A DNA stretch of 9,535 nucleotides from JAKAFX01 sp043196285 (GCA_043196285.1 JBBYJL010000048.1:1-9535); one strand, 5' to 3'. Counted from the stretch's first letter, positions 1 through 6,841 are shown. Translations and numbers: made by a program. Notes: a model not told the origin generated them from the sequence alone.

Positions 1-1801
1 GGAAGTCGTCGGCTACAGTTGGGTGATTTCCCTGGGACAGTTCCTGGAAACCATAATCCCACCAGGAAACGAATGCCGGTCTCTGATTGAATGGAACATT
101 ACTGTTTTGCGTAGAAAGCCACCGAAATGCGCCCGCAAGTGGCTGAGAAGCGTTGTCTATGAAGGGCCCGGCTGCCCCAACAAACTGAGGGTTATTTGCA
201 GAATAATTCACCGGTCTCAGCAAACCTGGGAGGGAATTATATATCTGGTTGTTCACCGCTGCTTCATTGTTGCCTGGAACGCCTGCAGCAATGGTGGTAA
301 ATCCTGAAGGTATTACAAGCAATATAACTATCATTGCAACGAAAAGCGCCTGAATCCATTTCACGTTCCCTTTGAGGGTTTTGCCTATGCTTGCAGTACC
401 AAGCTGCCTGCGATTCTTCACTTCATGTACCTTTAGGAGATCAGCGAAATAAAGGAGCAGGACAGATCCTAGAATAGCATATGCGGGAGCCGCTGTAACG
501 TTAAATCTTGCAGCGGCGAAGCTCATATATATTGAAACCGCACTGAATATGAGGATGAAAAGAAGGCCATCTCTCTTGTCCTTAAGATACAGGTAGATGA
601 CGTATGCCAGACCACCTAGTCCAAGAATGAACTGTGCAGGACCGAATCCGCTTATATATTGCCCCAGTGGAGGCGACGCGGCCTCTGCGATTGTATCATA
701 TACTCTTGTTTTTACAAAGTAACCCTCGCCGCTAAGAAGGGACTGCAACATTGAATGGTTGTAGAGGTTAAGAGCCTCGAGAAGCAGGCCAAGAATCATG
801 ATCAGGAAAGGAATCGTAAAAATCCATGGGTAATCTTCAAGGAAAAATATGAAAATCCCGAATATAACAAGACCAATTGCCAGGTAAAGTGGTGGGAAGA
901 ACCATACGCTGGCGTTTCCAAGGGCGATGTAGTAATATGAACCCATCAGAAAGCCAAGGGCCGCAAAAAGCGTGAAATGATAGGTAAGATACTGGGTACT
1001 CTTTTTCCTGAAAATGTTAACAATAATTTGAGCAAATACATATATGATGATGATGGCCTCGATATAGGCGTAGCCCTGCCACGAAAGCATCAATCCTCCC
1101 AGACTTGCTCCAGCCAGCAAAGAATAAATGGTAGCAATCCTGTTGCTGTAAAAATATTGCATTATCTGCCCAGGATATGCTAATATTGATCTTACGTTCG
1201 TAATGATCTTCTTCTTCTGTGTCTCGTTTATGGCCTTAAGGAAAAAATAAACGGTGAAAAATGCAAAGAAGAGTTCGGGTGTATGCATTCGCCCATCAGA
1301 CAGAATTCCTGAAGAAAGATTGCTGGGCATAAGGGTGTACAGTATCGCAGCGATCATTCCAGCTTTCTTTCCAAACACTTCCTTTGCAATAAGGTAAACT
1401 GGAATGATCAGGAGAGCACCGAAAACCGCATCAAACTCAAGAAACACGTACTTTGCAGCGGTCAGTGTGTTCATGAACGGGGACATAAGTACAGCCATGA
1501 ACACTACGAACCAGTGGAAAAATGGTGTCCTTGGATCCACTGAACCGATTGGATAATTGAGTCCCGAATCAAATACAAGCCAGTGGTGCGTGGTAAGTAC
1601 GTATTCAATTGCCCTGAAGTTGTAGTATGGATCACTACCACCGGATACGTTAAGAACCCCATTCGAAAAAGTTACCCCAACCGCGAAATAAGTTCCTATG
1701 AACAGATAGATGAGCATTAAAAGAGAAAGAAGAATTACTTCAGGATTAAGGATGAAGAAACTCTTGAACCTTGATATATTTTCTGATGGCAACTCGGACA
1801 T
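1..1801 (-). CDS. aglB: AglB/STT3 oligosaccharyltransferase, partial (C-terminus beyond left edge)
   Basis: Reading the minus strand from ATG at 1801 gives 600 uninterrupted codons that run off the left edge. The product is the catalytic subunit of archaeal N-glycosylation, which moves a lipid-linked oligosaccharide onto Asn of Asn-X-Ser/Thr sequons outside the membrane (family knowledge). Visible family marks are: an N-terminal membrane segment; the first acidic motif SDPYYNFR with D57; a candidate second motif DGRMHTPE (D169, H173, E176); many transmembrane helices to about residue 500; the external-loop TIAE motif (T370-E373); a conserved-looking AARF (R432) in a late helix; and the hallmark WWDYG at residues 580-584 (positions 50-64). 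The missing part would be the rest of the C-terminal globular domain. An in-frame TAG lies just upstream of the ATG. AGGT at 1811-1814 is a plausible ribosome site nine bases before the start. The family call is very secure; the second motif departs from the usual DxD/DHH form. Confidence 0.95.
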   Translation of the reverse strand, partial: MSELPSENISRFKSFFILNPEVILLSLLMLIYLFIGTYFAVGVTFSNGVLNVSGGSDPYYNFRAIEYVLTTHHWLVFDSGLNYPIGSVDPRTPFFHWFVVFMAVLMSPFMNTLTAAKYVFLEFDAVFGALLIIPVYLIAKEVFGKKAGMIAAILYTLMPSNLSSGILSDGRMHTPELFFAFFTVYFFLKAINETQKKKIITNVRSILAYPGQIMQYFYSNRIATIYSLLAGASLGGLMLSWQGYAYIEAIIIIYVFAQIIVNIFRKKSTQYLTYHFTLFAALGFLMGSYYYIALGNASVWFFPPLYLAIGLVIFGIFIFFLEDYPWIFTIPFLIMILGLLLEALNLYNHSMLQSLLSGEGYFVKTRVYDTIAEAASPPLGQYISGFGPAQFILGLGGLAYVIYLYLKDKRDGLLFILIFSAVSIYMSFAAARFNVTAAPAYAILGSVLLLYFADLLKVHEVKNRRQLGTASIGKTLKGNVKWIQALFVAMIVILLVIPSGFTTIAAGVPGNNEAAVNNQIYNSLPGLLRPVNYSANNPQFVGAAGPFIDNASQPLAGAFRWLSTQNSNVPFNQRPAFVSWWDYGFQELSQGNHPTVADDF

Positions 1802-1837
1802 TATATCTTTACCTGAGGATGGCTAATGTAATCTCTC

Positions 1838-1847
1838 TATAAAAAAC
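1838..1847 (-). promoter_or_regulatory. Candidate archaeal box A (TATA) for aglB
   Basis: On the minus strand this reads TTTTTTATAG, close to an archaeal TATA box. Its centre lies about 41 bp before the aglB ATG at 1801. That predicts transcription starting near 1816 and a short leader carrying AGGT (1811-1814). Found by eye only; the surrounding region is A/T-rich. Confidence 0.45.
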
Positions 1848-1892
1848 TAATTTTCCTGTCATTGATTACCTGCAATTTATTTTCAGGGACAA

Positions 1893-1917
1893 TTCTGGAT
1901 CTGACAGATTTCCAGAA
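1893..1917. repeat. 25-bp imperfect palindrome in the aglB/regulator intergenic region
   Basis: The outer arms TTCTGGA (1893-1899) and TCCAGAA (1911-1917) are perfect inverted repeats. Inside them TCTG (1900-1903) and CAGA (1905-1908) also pair around a single A, leaving only an unpaired TT at 1909-1910. Eleven of eleven arm bases match. It sits between two divergent genes, about 45 bp upstream of the aglB box A and about 145 bp before the regulator's start. It could be a dimeric operator. With a one-base loop it is less convincing as an RNA hairpin. Function is inferred from position only. Confidence 0.5.
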
Positions 1918-2029
1918 ACCTTATAGTTGAATTTCCACTTCGATATCGTCTAAAATTGGCTTCCTGTTGTCGGTATTAACTGTTTTAACCTACAAGCTAA
2001 ATTCATTATACTGGCGTTTTACGTCAACA

Positions 2030-2037
2030 TTTTTAAG
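2030..2037 (+). promoter_or_regulatory. Candidate box A for the HTH/SBP gene, suggesting a leaderless transcript
   Basis: TTTTTAAG is centred about 27 bp before the ATG at 2061. This is the distance expected if transcription begins at or next to the start codon. No convincing ribosome-binding site precedes this ATG, consistent with a leaderless mRNA. This supports the chosen start; the ATG at 2047 is in another frame. Confidence 0.5.
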
Positions 2038-2060
2038 ATTCAGAAGATGATAGGGCTGCA

Positions 2061-3089
2061 ATGCCTCAATCCGGAAACGGTGAGTTCAAGGAAATCGTAT
2101 TTGATACTCTCTTTCAGAGGAGAGGTGCCGGGATCACTCAGCGGGAACTGGAAATGCTGTACGGATATTCAAAATCATATATATCAGATGTTCTGGGCCA
2201 ACTTGAGGCAAAAGGATTGATAGTCAGGAAGGAGGAGTGGGGTAATACCAAGAGGGTTTGGGCAAGTGAATATTATCCCCATTTCAGGACAGGCATTTTA
2301 CGTGTTGGAACACTGAAGTCGACAGAATACATCCCTTTCCTCTCTTTCCTGAGGAATTTCTGCCTTCAGGCAGGTTACACGACGAGAATAATTCCCTATG
2401 ACGATCTGCATTCCCTTATGAACGATCAGTGTTCCGGACTCCTGGAGATCACGTGTGCGCCCTTGCTTGCTCAGATCATGTTCTCAATGCTTAATGGTAA
2501 CATATCAATAGGTGGATTTCTTGCGTCTGGCGGATCGTGTATACTGGAGAACATGAAAAGCAGAGCTGAATCGTACGCTACAACTGAATCCTCATCCATG
2601 ATTCTTATCACAAGACGCTTTCTCTCAAAACACGAAGGATTAAAGGTAACACCTTTCATCGACCCTTTTAAGGCAACTGAAGCTTTCTTGAGAGGGGATC
2701 ATAAATACATATCCATATGGGAACCTTTTGCCAGCCTGATACTCATGAGATCGGAAAATGTATCGAAGATCACATCGTTTAAGGAAATGCTTGGTGATCT
2801 CCCATGTTGCTCATTTGCATTTTCAAGGGAATTCCTGCTTAGGGATAAGCAAACGGTCTCAAGCATAAAAACTGGTTATGAAAAATATGACAAAACAGTA
2901 TTCTCAGACGATGAAGTTTTATCAATATCACAAGCGCTATCGCTATCAGACGTTGAATTGGATATACTTAGCCAGTCGCTCAGGAATTATAATTTCAATA
3001 TCACTTTCAGCAAGGAAGTCCTGGATGAGTATCTTGATAAAGCCCTTCTGCCTTTCACAGAAAGCGCTATCCTCAATGTTTTTATTTAG
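2061..3089 (+). CDS. Winged-helix regulator fused to a solute-binding-protein-like domain
   Basis: A 342-residue soluble protein with two parts. Residues 8-70 form a winged helix: GITQRELEMLYG then SKSYISDVLGQLEAKGLI is a clear recognition-helix pattern, followed by a KRVW wing. From about 76 to 335 it resembles type II periplasmic binding proteins of the NMT1/TauA/SsuA kind. It begins RVGTLKSTEYIPFL, has a glycine-rich stretch near 151-160 (GGFLASGGSC) and a late IWEPFASL (219-226) matching the 'vwePya' signature of that family. There is no signal peptide or lipobox, so this domain should stay in the cytoplasm and probably acts as the effector sensor of a one-component regulator. The ligand cannot be read from sequence. 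It lies divergent to aglB and converges on pheT, sharing TTAG (3086-3089) for both stop codons. A candidate operator lies upstream at 1893-1917. Domain calls are by eye; the HTH is the more secure. Confidence 0.8.
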   Translation: MPQSGNGEFKEIVFDTLFQRRGAGITQRELEMLYGYSKSYISDVLGQLEAKGLIVRKEEWGNTKRVWASEYYPHFRTGILRVGTLKSTEYIPFLSFLRNFCLQAGYTTRIIPYDDLHSLMNDQCSGLLEITCAPLLAQIMFSMLNGNISIGGFLASGGSCILENMKSRAESYATTESSSMILITRRFLSKHEGLKVTPFIDPFKATEAFLRGDHKYISIWEPFASLILMRSENVSKITSFKEMLGDLPCCSFAFSREFLLRDKQTVSSIKTGYEKYDKTVFSDDEVLSISQALSLSDVELDILSQSLRNYNFNITFSKEVLDEYLDKALLPFTESAILNVFI

Positions 3090-4714
3090 ATCGGGGTTCT
3101 GGTGCTAAACACCAGTCCAAGATCCAGCTCCAGGAATGCAACCGGCATGTTAACATCCCAATCCTCCAGATATCCCGGGTGCATCTCCCCAAGTTCACCG
3201 ATCCTGATTCCATGATAGTAGACTGCCCCGCAGCGGCCGCTTATAAAACCTTCAACATTTTCTTCTCTTACAGTAAACTCACTGGTAAGAAAACGCCTTC
3301 CCAGAACCTCCATTACCTGTCTCATAACATTCACAGAAACTCTTGAATCAGCAACGCCCACTGAAAGCACTGTTTTCTGGTCTCTATCCCTGATTACGTT
3401 GCCGATTTCAAATATTCTCTGAGGGTATTGCCTTCTCTTGTTGTTCCTGAAAAATTCGATGAAGTTTGGAAATATTCTATCCCTGACTACGGAGTTTTCT
3501 GCCGATTTCGGGTTTACCAGTTCGATGCCTCCTCTGTAAGTGAATCTCTTGTATACACTGGAAGAAGTGATGACGTAAGTCATTATCTCCTGATATCCAA
3601 GTCCTATCATCACATCCCTGACGAGTTCCTTGAAACCTGTCGTGTCCAGCTCAGATCCAATGGTCTGTATATTAAGTGGATTCTCATCTATATTATCAAA
3701 TCCGTACGCCTTTGCTACGTCTTCTATAATATCTGACGGCCCCATAACATCGATCCTGTTGCCGGGCGATCTGACAATGAGGTCGCTTCCAGCCAGATCT
3801 GCATCAAAACCCATCTTCCTTAAATACAGATGAGGGTCCTGAATAGTCTTACCAACTACTCTCTTTATTTCACTGCTACTTACATCGACTGTACGACCGT
3901 CATATGACTTAAGTTTTGATAAGAGAGAACTCTGTATCTGCTGTTCAGGCACATTAATGTTATAACCCATTGACATAAGCTCATAGATCATCAGGTAAAA
4001 TGTGTTCCTGACAGCCTGGAATTCAGTACCCGTTATGTCAACAAATATATTCCTGGTCTTTGTGGAAATCACCGATTTCTGTCCATTCACCACCGGAGGT
4101 AATGAAAGAACATCATCTGATGAGTCTATGATCACTGGTACCTCTTTTGTGTCTCCAAGCAATCCGGCATACTCGGTGCCTTTAGGATGTAAATTCAATA
4201 TCTGGGCAGCTGTCCCTTTAAGACCGTCATAAGTTGTGAATTCTATGCTGTTTGCGTCCTTTGTTATGTACCGAAAAGGTGGCGAAATGCTCTCCAGATC
4301 ATGCAGACCGATGGATGCTTTTTTTCTGTCCTTACCAACAGTAGCATGCAACCTTTCCTGGAATTCAATCAGAAACTGGAGGTCTTCTCCAAGTGATTTC
4401 TCCACGTTGTATGCCTGGAAGAATACTATGAACGGACGCTTTTCAAGTGCTGAGGGTTCTGCCATGAGTATCCTGCTGCTGTCCCAGGTAATTTTCTCAT
4501 GCCTTTCAATTCCGTGATAGAACCTGTTGATTGCTGTGTAAAGGCCATAGTAGGAGGCCAGGTCGGGTCTGTCTGGATTGAGTTCTTCACGCAGTTCTCC
4601 GCCCTCCGAACTATGTGAAAATCCAATAACACTGGAGAATTTCTCAAGATATGTTACAAAGTCCTTCCCGAATCTTTCCCGGGCAAACTTTTCGTTCATC
4701 CTGATCATTACCAT
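3086..4714 (-). CDS. pheT: Phenylalanine--tRNA ligase beta subunit (archaeal type)
   Basis: The beta chain of the (alpha-beta)2 phenylalanyl-tRNA synthetase, which charges tRNA-Phe in the cytoplasm together with the alpha chain PheS. The 542 residues match the short archaeal/eukaryotic form, without the bacterial N-terminal tRNA-binding extension. Family marks are EELNPDRPDLAS (43-54), a B3/4 region with LPPVVNG (205-211), a B5 domain around 268-345 including IIEDVAKAYGFDNI, and the catalytic-like fold with NPKSAENSVVRDRIFP (401-416) and PQRIFEIGNVI (431-441). It ends in a typical ELDLGLV strand. I chose ATG 4714 because GGTG at 4723-4726 lies eight bases upstream; M3 and M6 are alternatives. 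pheS is not in the window, so the two chains are encoded apart, at least on this side. Its 3' end overlaps the convergent regulator gene by four bases. Confidence 0.96.
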   Translation of the reverse strand: MVMIRMNEKFARERFGKDFVTYLEKFSSVIGFSHSSEGGELREELNPDRPDLASYYGLYTAINRFYHGIERHEKITWDSSRILMAEPSALEKRPFIVFFQAYNVEKSLGEDLQFLIEFQERLHATVGKDRKKASIGLHDLESISPPFRYITKDANSIEFTTYDGLKGTAAQILNLHPKGTEYAGLLGDTKEVPVIIDSSDDVLSLPPVVNGQKSVISTKTRNIFVDITGTEFQAVRNTFYLMIYELMSMGYNINVPEQQIQSSLLSKLKSYDGRTVDVSSSEIKRVVGKTIQDPHLYLRKMGFDADLAGSDLIVRSPGNRIDVMGPSDIIEDVAKAYGFDNIDENPLNIQTIGSELDTTGFKELVRDVMIGLGYQEIMTYVITSSSVYKRFTYRGGIELVNPKSAENSVVRDRIFPNFIEFFRNNKRRQYPQRIFEIGNVIRDRDQKTVLSVGVADSRVSVNVMRQVMEVLGRRFLTSEFTVREENVEGFISGRCGAVYYHGIRIGELGEMHPGYLEDWDVNMPVAFLELDLGLVFSTRTPI

Positions 4715-4760
4715 TCTTTGTGCACCATTCCATAAGTTCGATAGCTGATTAAGCCATCTG

Positions 4761-4770
4761 CAATAAATTT
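4761..4770 (-). promoter_or_regulatory. Candidate box A for pheT
   Basis: The minus strand reads AAATTTATTG here, directly after the stop of the upstream RHH gene. A start about 26 bp downstream would give a leader of roughly 25 nt containing GGTG (4723-4726) before the pheT ATG. Weak match by eye; pheT could instead be read through from the RHH gene. Confidence 0.3.
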
Positions 4771-4773
4771 TTA

Positions 4774-5070
4774 CTATTTCTGCTTCTTGTTGCCCGTAAG
4801 TTTGTCGACTTCTTCGTTCAGTACTCTTGAGGTATATTCTCTCAGCACGGCCTTGACCAGATCATCCAGTGACAACGGAGACTCGTCCGTAACCTCCCTG
4901 TTGAGGTTTTCAAGGACCCGCTTCGAAATCGAAATGTCCATCTTCCTCGCTTTTCCAGTTTCATTTCTTTGTATCAGGTCCTGAATTGCTTTCCTTACAA
5001 CATCTGAAACACTTTCGAAGTTATAGCTTTCCACCAGCTCTTCGAGTTTACGCATTGTGTCTTCGGACAC
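4774..5070 (-). CDS. Tandem ribbon-helix-helix DNA-binding protein (N-terminus probably extends to about 5100)
   Basis: From GTG at 5070 this encodes 98 residues, but the reading frame continues upstream to TGA at 5107-5109 and adds VPYRITIRV-type sequence. That is exactly the beta strand an RHH (MetJ/Arc/CopG-like) domain needs. The complete N-terminal unit is then ITIRVSEDTMRKLEELV plus SVSDVVRKAIQDLI. A second unit follows: MDISISKRVLENLNREV plus SLDDLVKAVLREYT. The two align over 37 residues without gaps, with seven identities and many conservative matches, so one chain appears to carry two RHH units. It ends with a charged tail (EEVDKLTGNKKQK). The likely role is DNA-binding transcription factor or small chromatin-type protein; the target is unknown. 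No ATG or GTG in frame allows the full first strand: candidates are CTG 5100 or a frameshift from ATG 5116. The gene sits 58 bp upstream of pheT and 90-130 bp downstream of the glycosyltransferase. Confidence 0.82.
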   Translation of the reverse strand: MSEDTMRKLEELVESYNFESVSDVVRKAIQDLIQRNETGKARKMDISISKRVLENLNREVTDESPLSLDDLVKAVLREYTSRVLNEEVDKLTGNKKQK

Positions 5071-5116
5071 ACGAATCGTTATTCTATACGGTACAGACAG
5101 TATTATTCACTTCCAT

Positions 5117-5148
5117 TTGAATTACCTTGAACTGATCTATTCTTCAAG
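5117..5148. promoter_or_regulatory. Candidate operator: three TTGAA half-sites upstream of the RHH gene
   Basis: TTGAA occurs at 5117-5121 and 5127-5131 (direct repeats 10 bp apart), and its inverse TTCAA at 5143-5147. The second and third extend to perfect 6-bp inverted arms, CTTGAA (5126-5131) and TTCAAG (5143-5148). RHH proteins often bind short half-sites phased by helical turns (family knowledge), so this could be an autoregulatory operator. A/T-rich short repeats can arise by chance. Confidence 0.3.
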
Positions 5149-5199
5149 ATCGACGTGAATGAATGCTCTTTACTGTTATTATTCTTTTTCATCAAAATT

Positions 5200-6285
5200 T
5201 CAATTCTTTTGTTTCTGGAGCATGTATGAGTTGCCGCGCCAGATGATTTCATTCATCCTGTGTGCTTTTAGAAGGTTATACTCGTAGAAGAATGGTAGTA
5301 TGAGTTCGAGCACAGGTATTCGCCACCCTGATGCTTTCAGATCCGGAGCTACCTTTACGATTTTTACCAGTTCTGGTATAAGAAAAAGGAGGAAAAAAAC
5401 GGAGACGATTGCTGATAGAACAACAGAAGACAGGATCAGTAGTATTTCCAGCGAGTAGTACATCACGCCGTACTTGTACACTTCAGGGCTTGCAGCTATG
5501 GATAATGCAGTCTGGCGATTCGACCATTCTATCATCTGTCTGAAATTCTCAGGACTTTTGACGACCGGCTCAGAATCTCTCGAATAAAATATTTCCAATC
5601 CCTTTTCTTTGCAGATCTTTGTTATTGCAGTGTCATCTGATACAGACTCGCTGAAGAATGACAAATCTTTTGGATCGTCAAGCAGACTCTTCCTGAAAGC
5701 AAGGGAACCGCCCCATCCGAATCTCGTTATTCTGGACTGCATCATTGATTTTCCAACGATGCCCCATGCTGATTTAAAGTGCGACCAGAATCCACCTTCA
5801 GGATAAAAAACTGGAAATGTTGTCGCAGCGCCATATTTAGGGTTCGACAGGGGATTCATAAGCCCTTCCAGCCATTGTTTACCAACTGTTATGTCTGAGT
5901 CTGCAATAACATACACATTGTAGTCTGTGTACCTGGAAATAGCTGTTGATAATGCCCTTACCTTGCCGCTGCATTTTACGCATGGATACTCGGAAACAAT
6001 AATTTCTATCCCGGCCTCCTTGAGGTATGGAACGGCTGGGTCTTCGCTTGAATCAACAATGCCGACTAATTTATAGTTCCTGAAATTCTGGTCTTTCATT
6101 GATTGCAAGTTCTGTCGCATAGAGTAGTCCACACCCTTGCAGGGAACCATGACAAGAGCTGTCTGCTCATACTTACCAGAATTCTCCTCGACTCTTGTTC
6201 TAATGCTTGATAGCATTATTAACCCCAATGCTACCAGAAACAGGAATCCGATATATATGTAAAAGATGATCTGAAGGAGTATCAT
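5200..6285 (-). CDS. Membrane GT2-family glycosyltransferase, GT21 (ceramide glucosyltransferase)-like
   Basis: A 361-residue membrane-bound glycosyltransferase. One N-terminal membrane helix (about 3-26) precedes a cytoplasmic GT-A domain, then a C-terminal hydrophobic hairpin (about 276-305) and a further hydrophobic stretch near 324-336. The opening VPCKGVDYSMRQNL (47-60) with DSSEDPA (78-84) follows the GT21 pattern of ceramide glucosyltransferases and HpnI. DSD at 129-131 is the metal/nucleotide-sugar site, and GWGGSLAFRK (190-199) and SDDT (216-219) are the acceptor-side and catalytic acidic motifs. The usual Q/RxxRW is replaced by EWSNRQ (253-258). The likely reaction is sugar transfer from a nucleotide sugar to a membrane lipid, facing the cytoplasm; donor and acceptor cannot be told. 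It starts eight bases after the aEF-1beta stop, so it is probably co-transcribed. A link to aglB-dependent glycosylation is possible but not shown by position. Confidence 0.88.
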   Translation of the reverse strand: MILLQIIFYIYIGFLFLVALGLIMLSSIRTRVEENSGKYEQTALVMVPCKGVDYSMRQNLQSMKDQNFRNYKLVGIVDSSEDPAVPYLKEAGIEIIVSEYPCVKCSGKVRALSTAISRYTDYNVYVIADSDITVGKQWLEGLMNPLSNPKYGAATTFPVFYPEGGFWSHFKSAWGIVGKSMMQSRITRFGWGGSLAFRKSLLDDPKDLSFFSESVSDDTAITKICKEKGLEIFYSRDSEPVVKSPENFRQMIEWSNRQTALSIAASPEVYKYGVMYYSLEILLILSSVVLSAIVSVFFLLFLIPELVKIVKVAPDLKASGWRIPVLELILPFFYEYNLLKAHRMNEIIWRGNSYMLQKQKN

Positions 6286-6293
6286 CCGAAATA

Positions 6294-6560
6294 TCAGACA
6301 AGCGTGACGTCTTCTGTGTCGACCTGGGAAACGCCAGGGATATGCATCAGGGTTTCTTCCATTTCCCCCACTTTCCCTTCCTGATCAGGTATGATTATCT
6401 CCACTCTTATTGCCTTGAGGCCGAATGCAATCTCCTGTGAAAAAATCTTATTTATCTCGCACAGACCTGAAATCTTTGCCCTAATAGCATCCTGAAGATT
6501 CTCGGTTCCTGCCTCTGGATCTTCAGGCAGTACTCTAAAAGCGACTACCACCTCTCCCAT
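6294..6560 (-). CDS. ef1b: Elongation factor 1-beta (aEF-1beta)
   Basis: The archaeal guanine-nucleotide exchange factor that reloads EF-1alpha with GTP during translation. From ATG 6560 it is 88 residues, the normal size for the archaeal protein, which is only the alpha/beta exchange domain. It has the family start MGEVVVAFRVLPEDPE, the central IAFGLKAIRVEIIIPD and the C-terminal PGVSQVDTEDVTLV. An in-frame GTG (6569) and ATG (6563) lie upstream. I chose 6560 because homologues begin MG(D/E)VVV, and because AGGTGA over the preceding stop gives normal spacing to this ATG. The upstream zinc-ribbon stop TAG is at 6570-6572, so the two are tightly coupled. Confidence 0.94.
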   Translation of the reverse strand: MGEVVVAFRVLPEDPEAGTENLQDAIRAKISGLCEINKIFSQEIAFGLKAIRVEIIIPDQEGKVGEMEETLMHIPGVSQVDTEDVTLV

Positions 6561-6569
6561 CATTTTCAC

Positions 6570-6737
6570 CTATGGTCCAATAAATCCGCATTTGATGCAT
6601 TCGTATGATGTTGAGTGTTCCCTGCATTCTTTGCATCTGCCTATGATCTGTTCCCCGCAGTTTGGGCAGTGGAAGATTGAGAAGCCACGATCAATTAATC
6701 CGATGCCGCATGATGTACAATTTTCTATTGTGTCCAT
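6570..6737 (-). CDS. Small four-CxxC zinc-ribbon protein, translation-associated (COG2888-like)
   Basis: A 55-residue protein from ATG 6737 to TAG 6570-6572. It has four CxxC pairs: C7/C10, C24/C27, C35/C38 and C47/C50, which make two zinc sites. Typical phrases are FHCPNCGE and the end YECIKCGFIGP. This matches the archaeal family usually described as a predicted zinc-ribbon RNA-binding protein with a role in translation, commonly encoded directly before aEF-1beta, as here. Translation starts after GGTGA (6742-6746), four bases before the ATG; the same GGTGA serves the next gene. It is the first gene of the three-gene minus operon. The exact biochemical role is not established from sequence. 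Confidence 0.92.
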   Translation of the reverse strand: MDTIENCTSCGIGLIDRGFSIFHCPNCGEQIIGRCKECREHSTSYECIKCGFIGP

Positions 6738-6841
6738 ACTTTCACCATTATAGTGTCAACCTGCTTTTAATGTGCCTTGACCTTGCCCCCATACACGATT
6801 TTTATTTAAGTTTTGGCTATGATAAGATACATTCACTCACC

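Noticed and set aside
23..1183. Several plus-strand ORFs (23-307, 755-940, 977-1183)
   Set aside because: They are antisense to the continuous aglB frame, which has diagnostic motifs, and their translations look like shadow sequence.
1971..1990. GGTATTAAC/TTTTAACC as a second operator upstream of the HTH gene
   Set aside because: The arms match only with mismatches or a bulge, and the region is A/T-rich, so it is not distinguishable from chance.
3428..4517. Plus-strand ORFs at 3428-3736, 3630-3833, 4002-4232 and 4236-4517
   Set aside because: All lie antisense within pheT, whose domain motifs are intact throughout.
6744..6760. TTGACAC next to TATAAT on the minus strand before the zinc-ribbon gene, resembling a bacterial promoter
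   Set aside because: The two elements are adjacent instead of about 17 bp apart, and the host is archaeal; chance.
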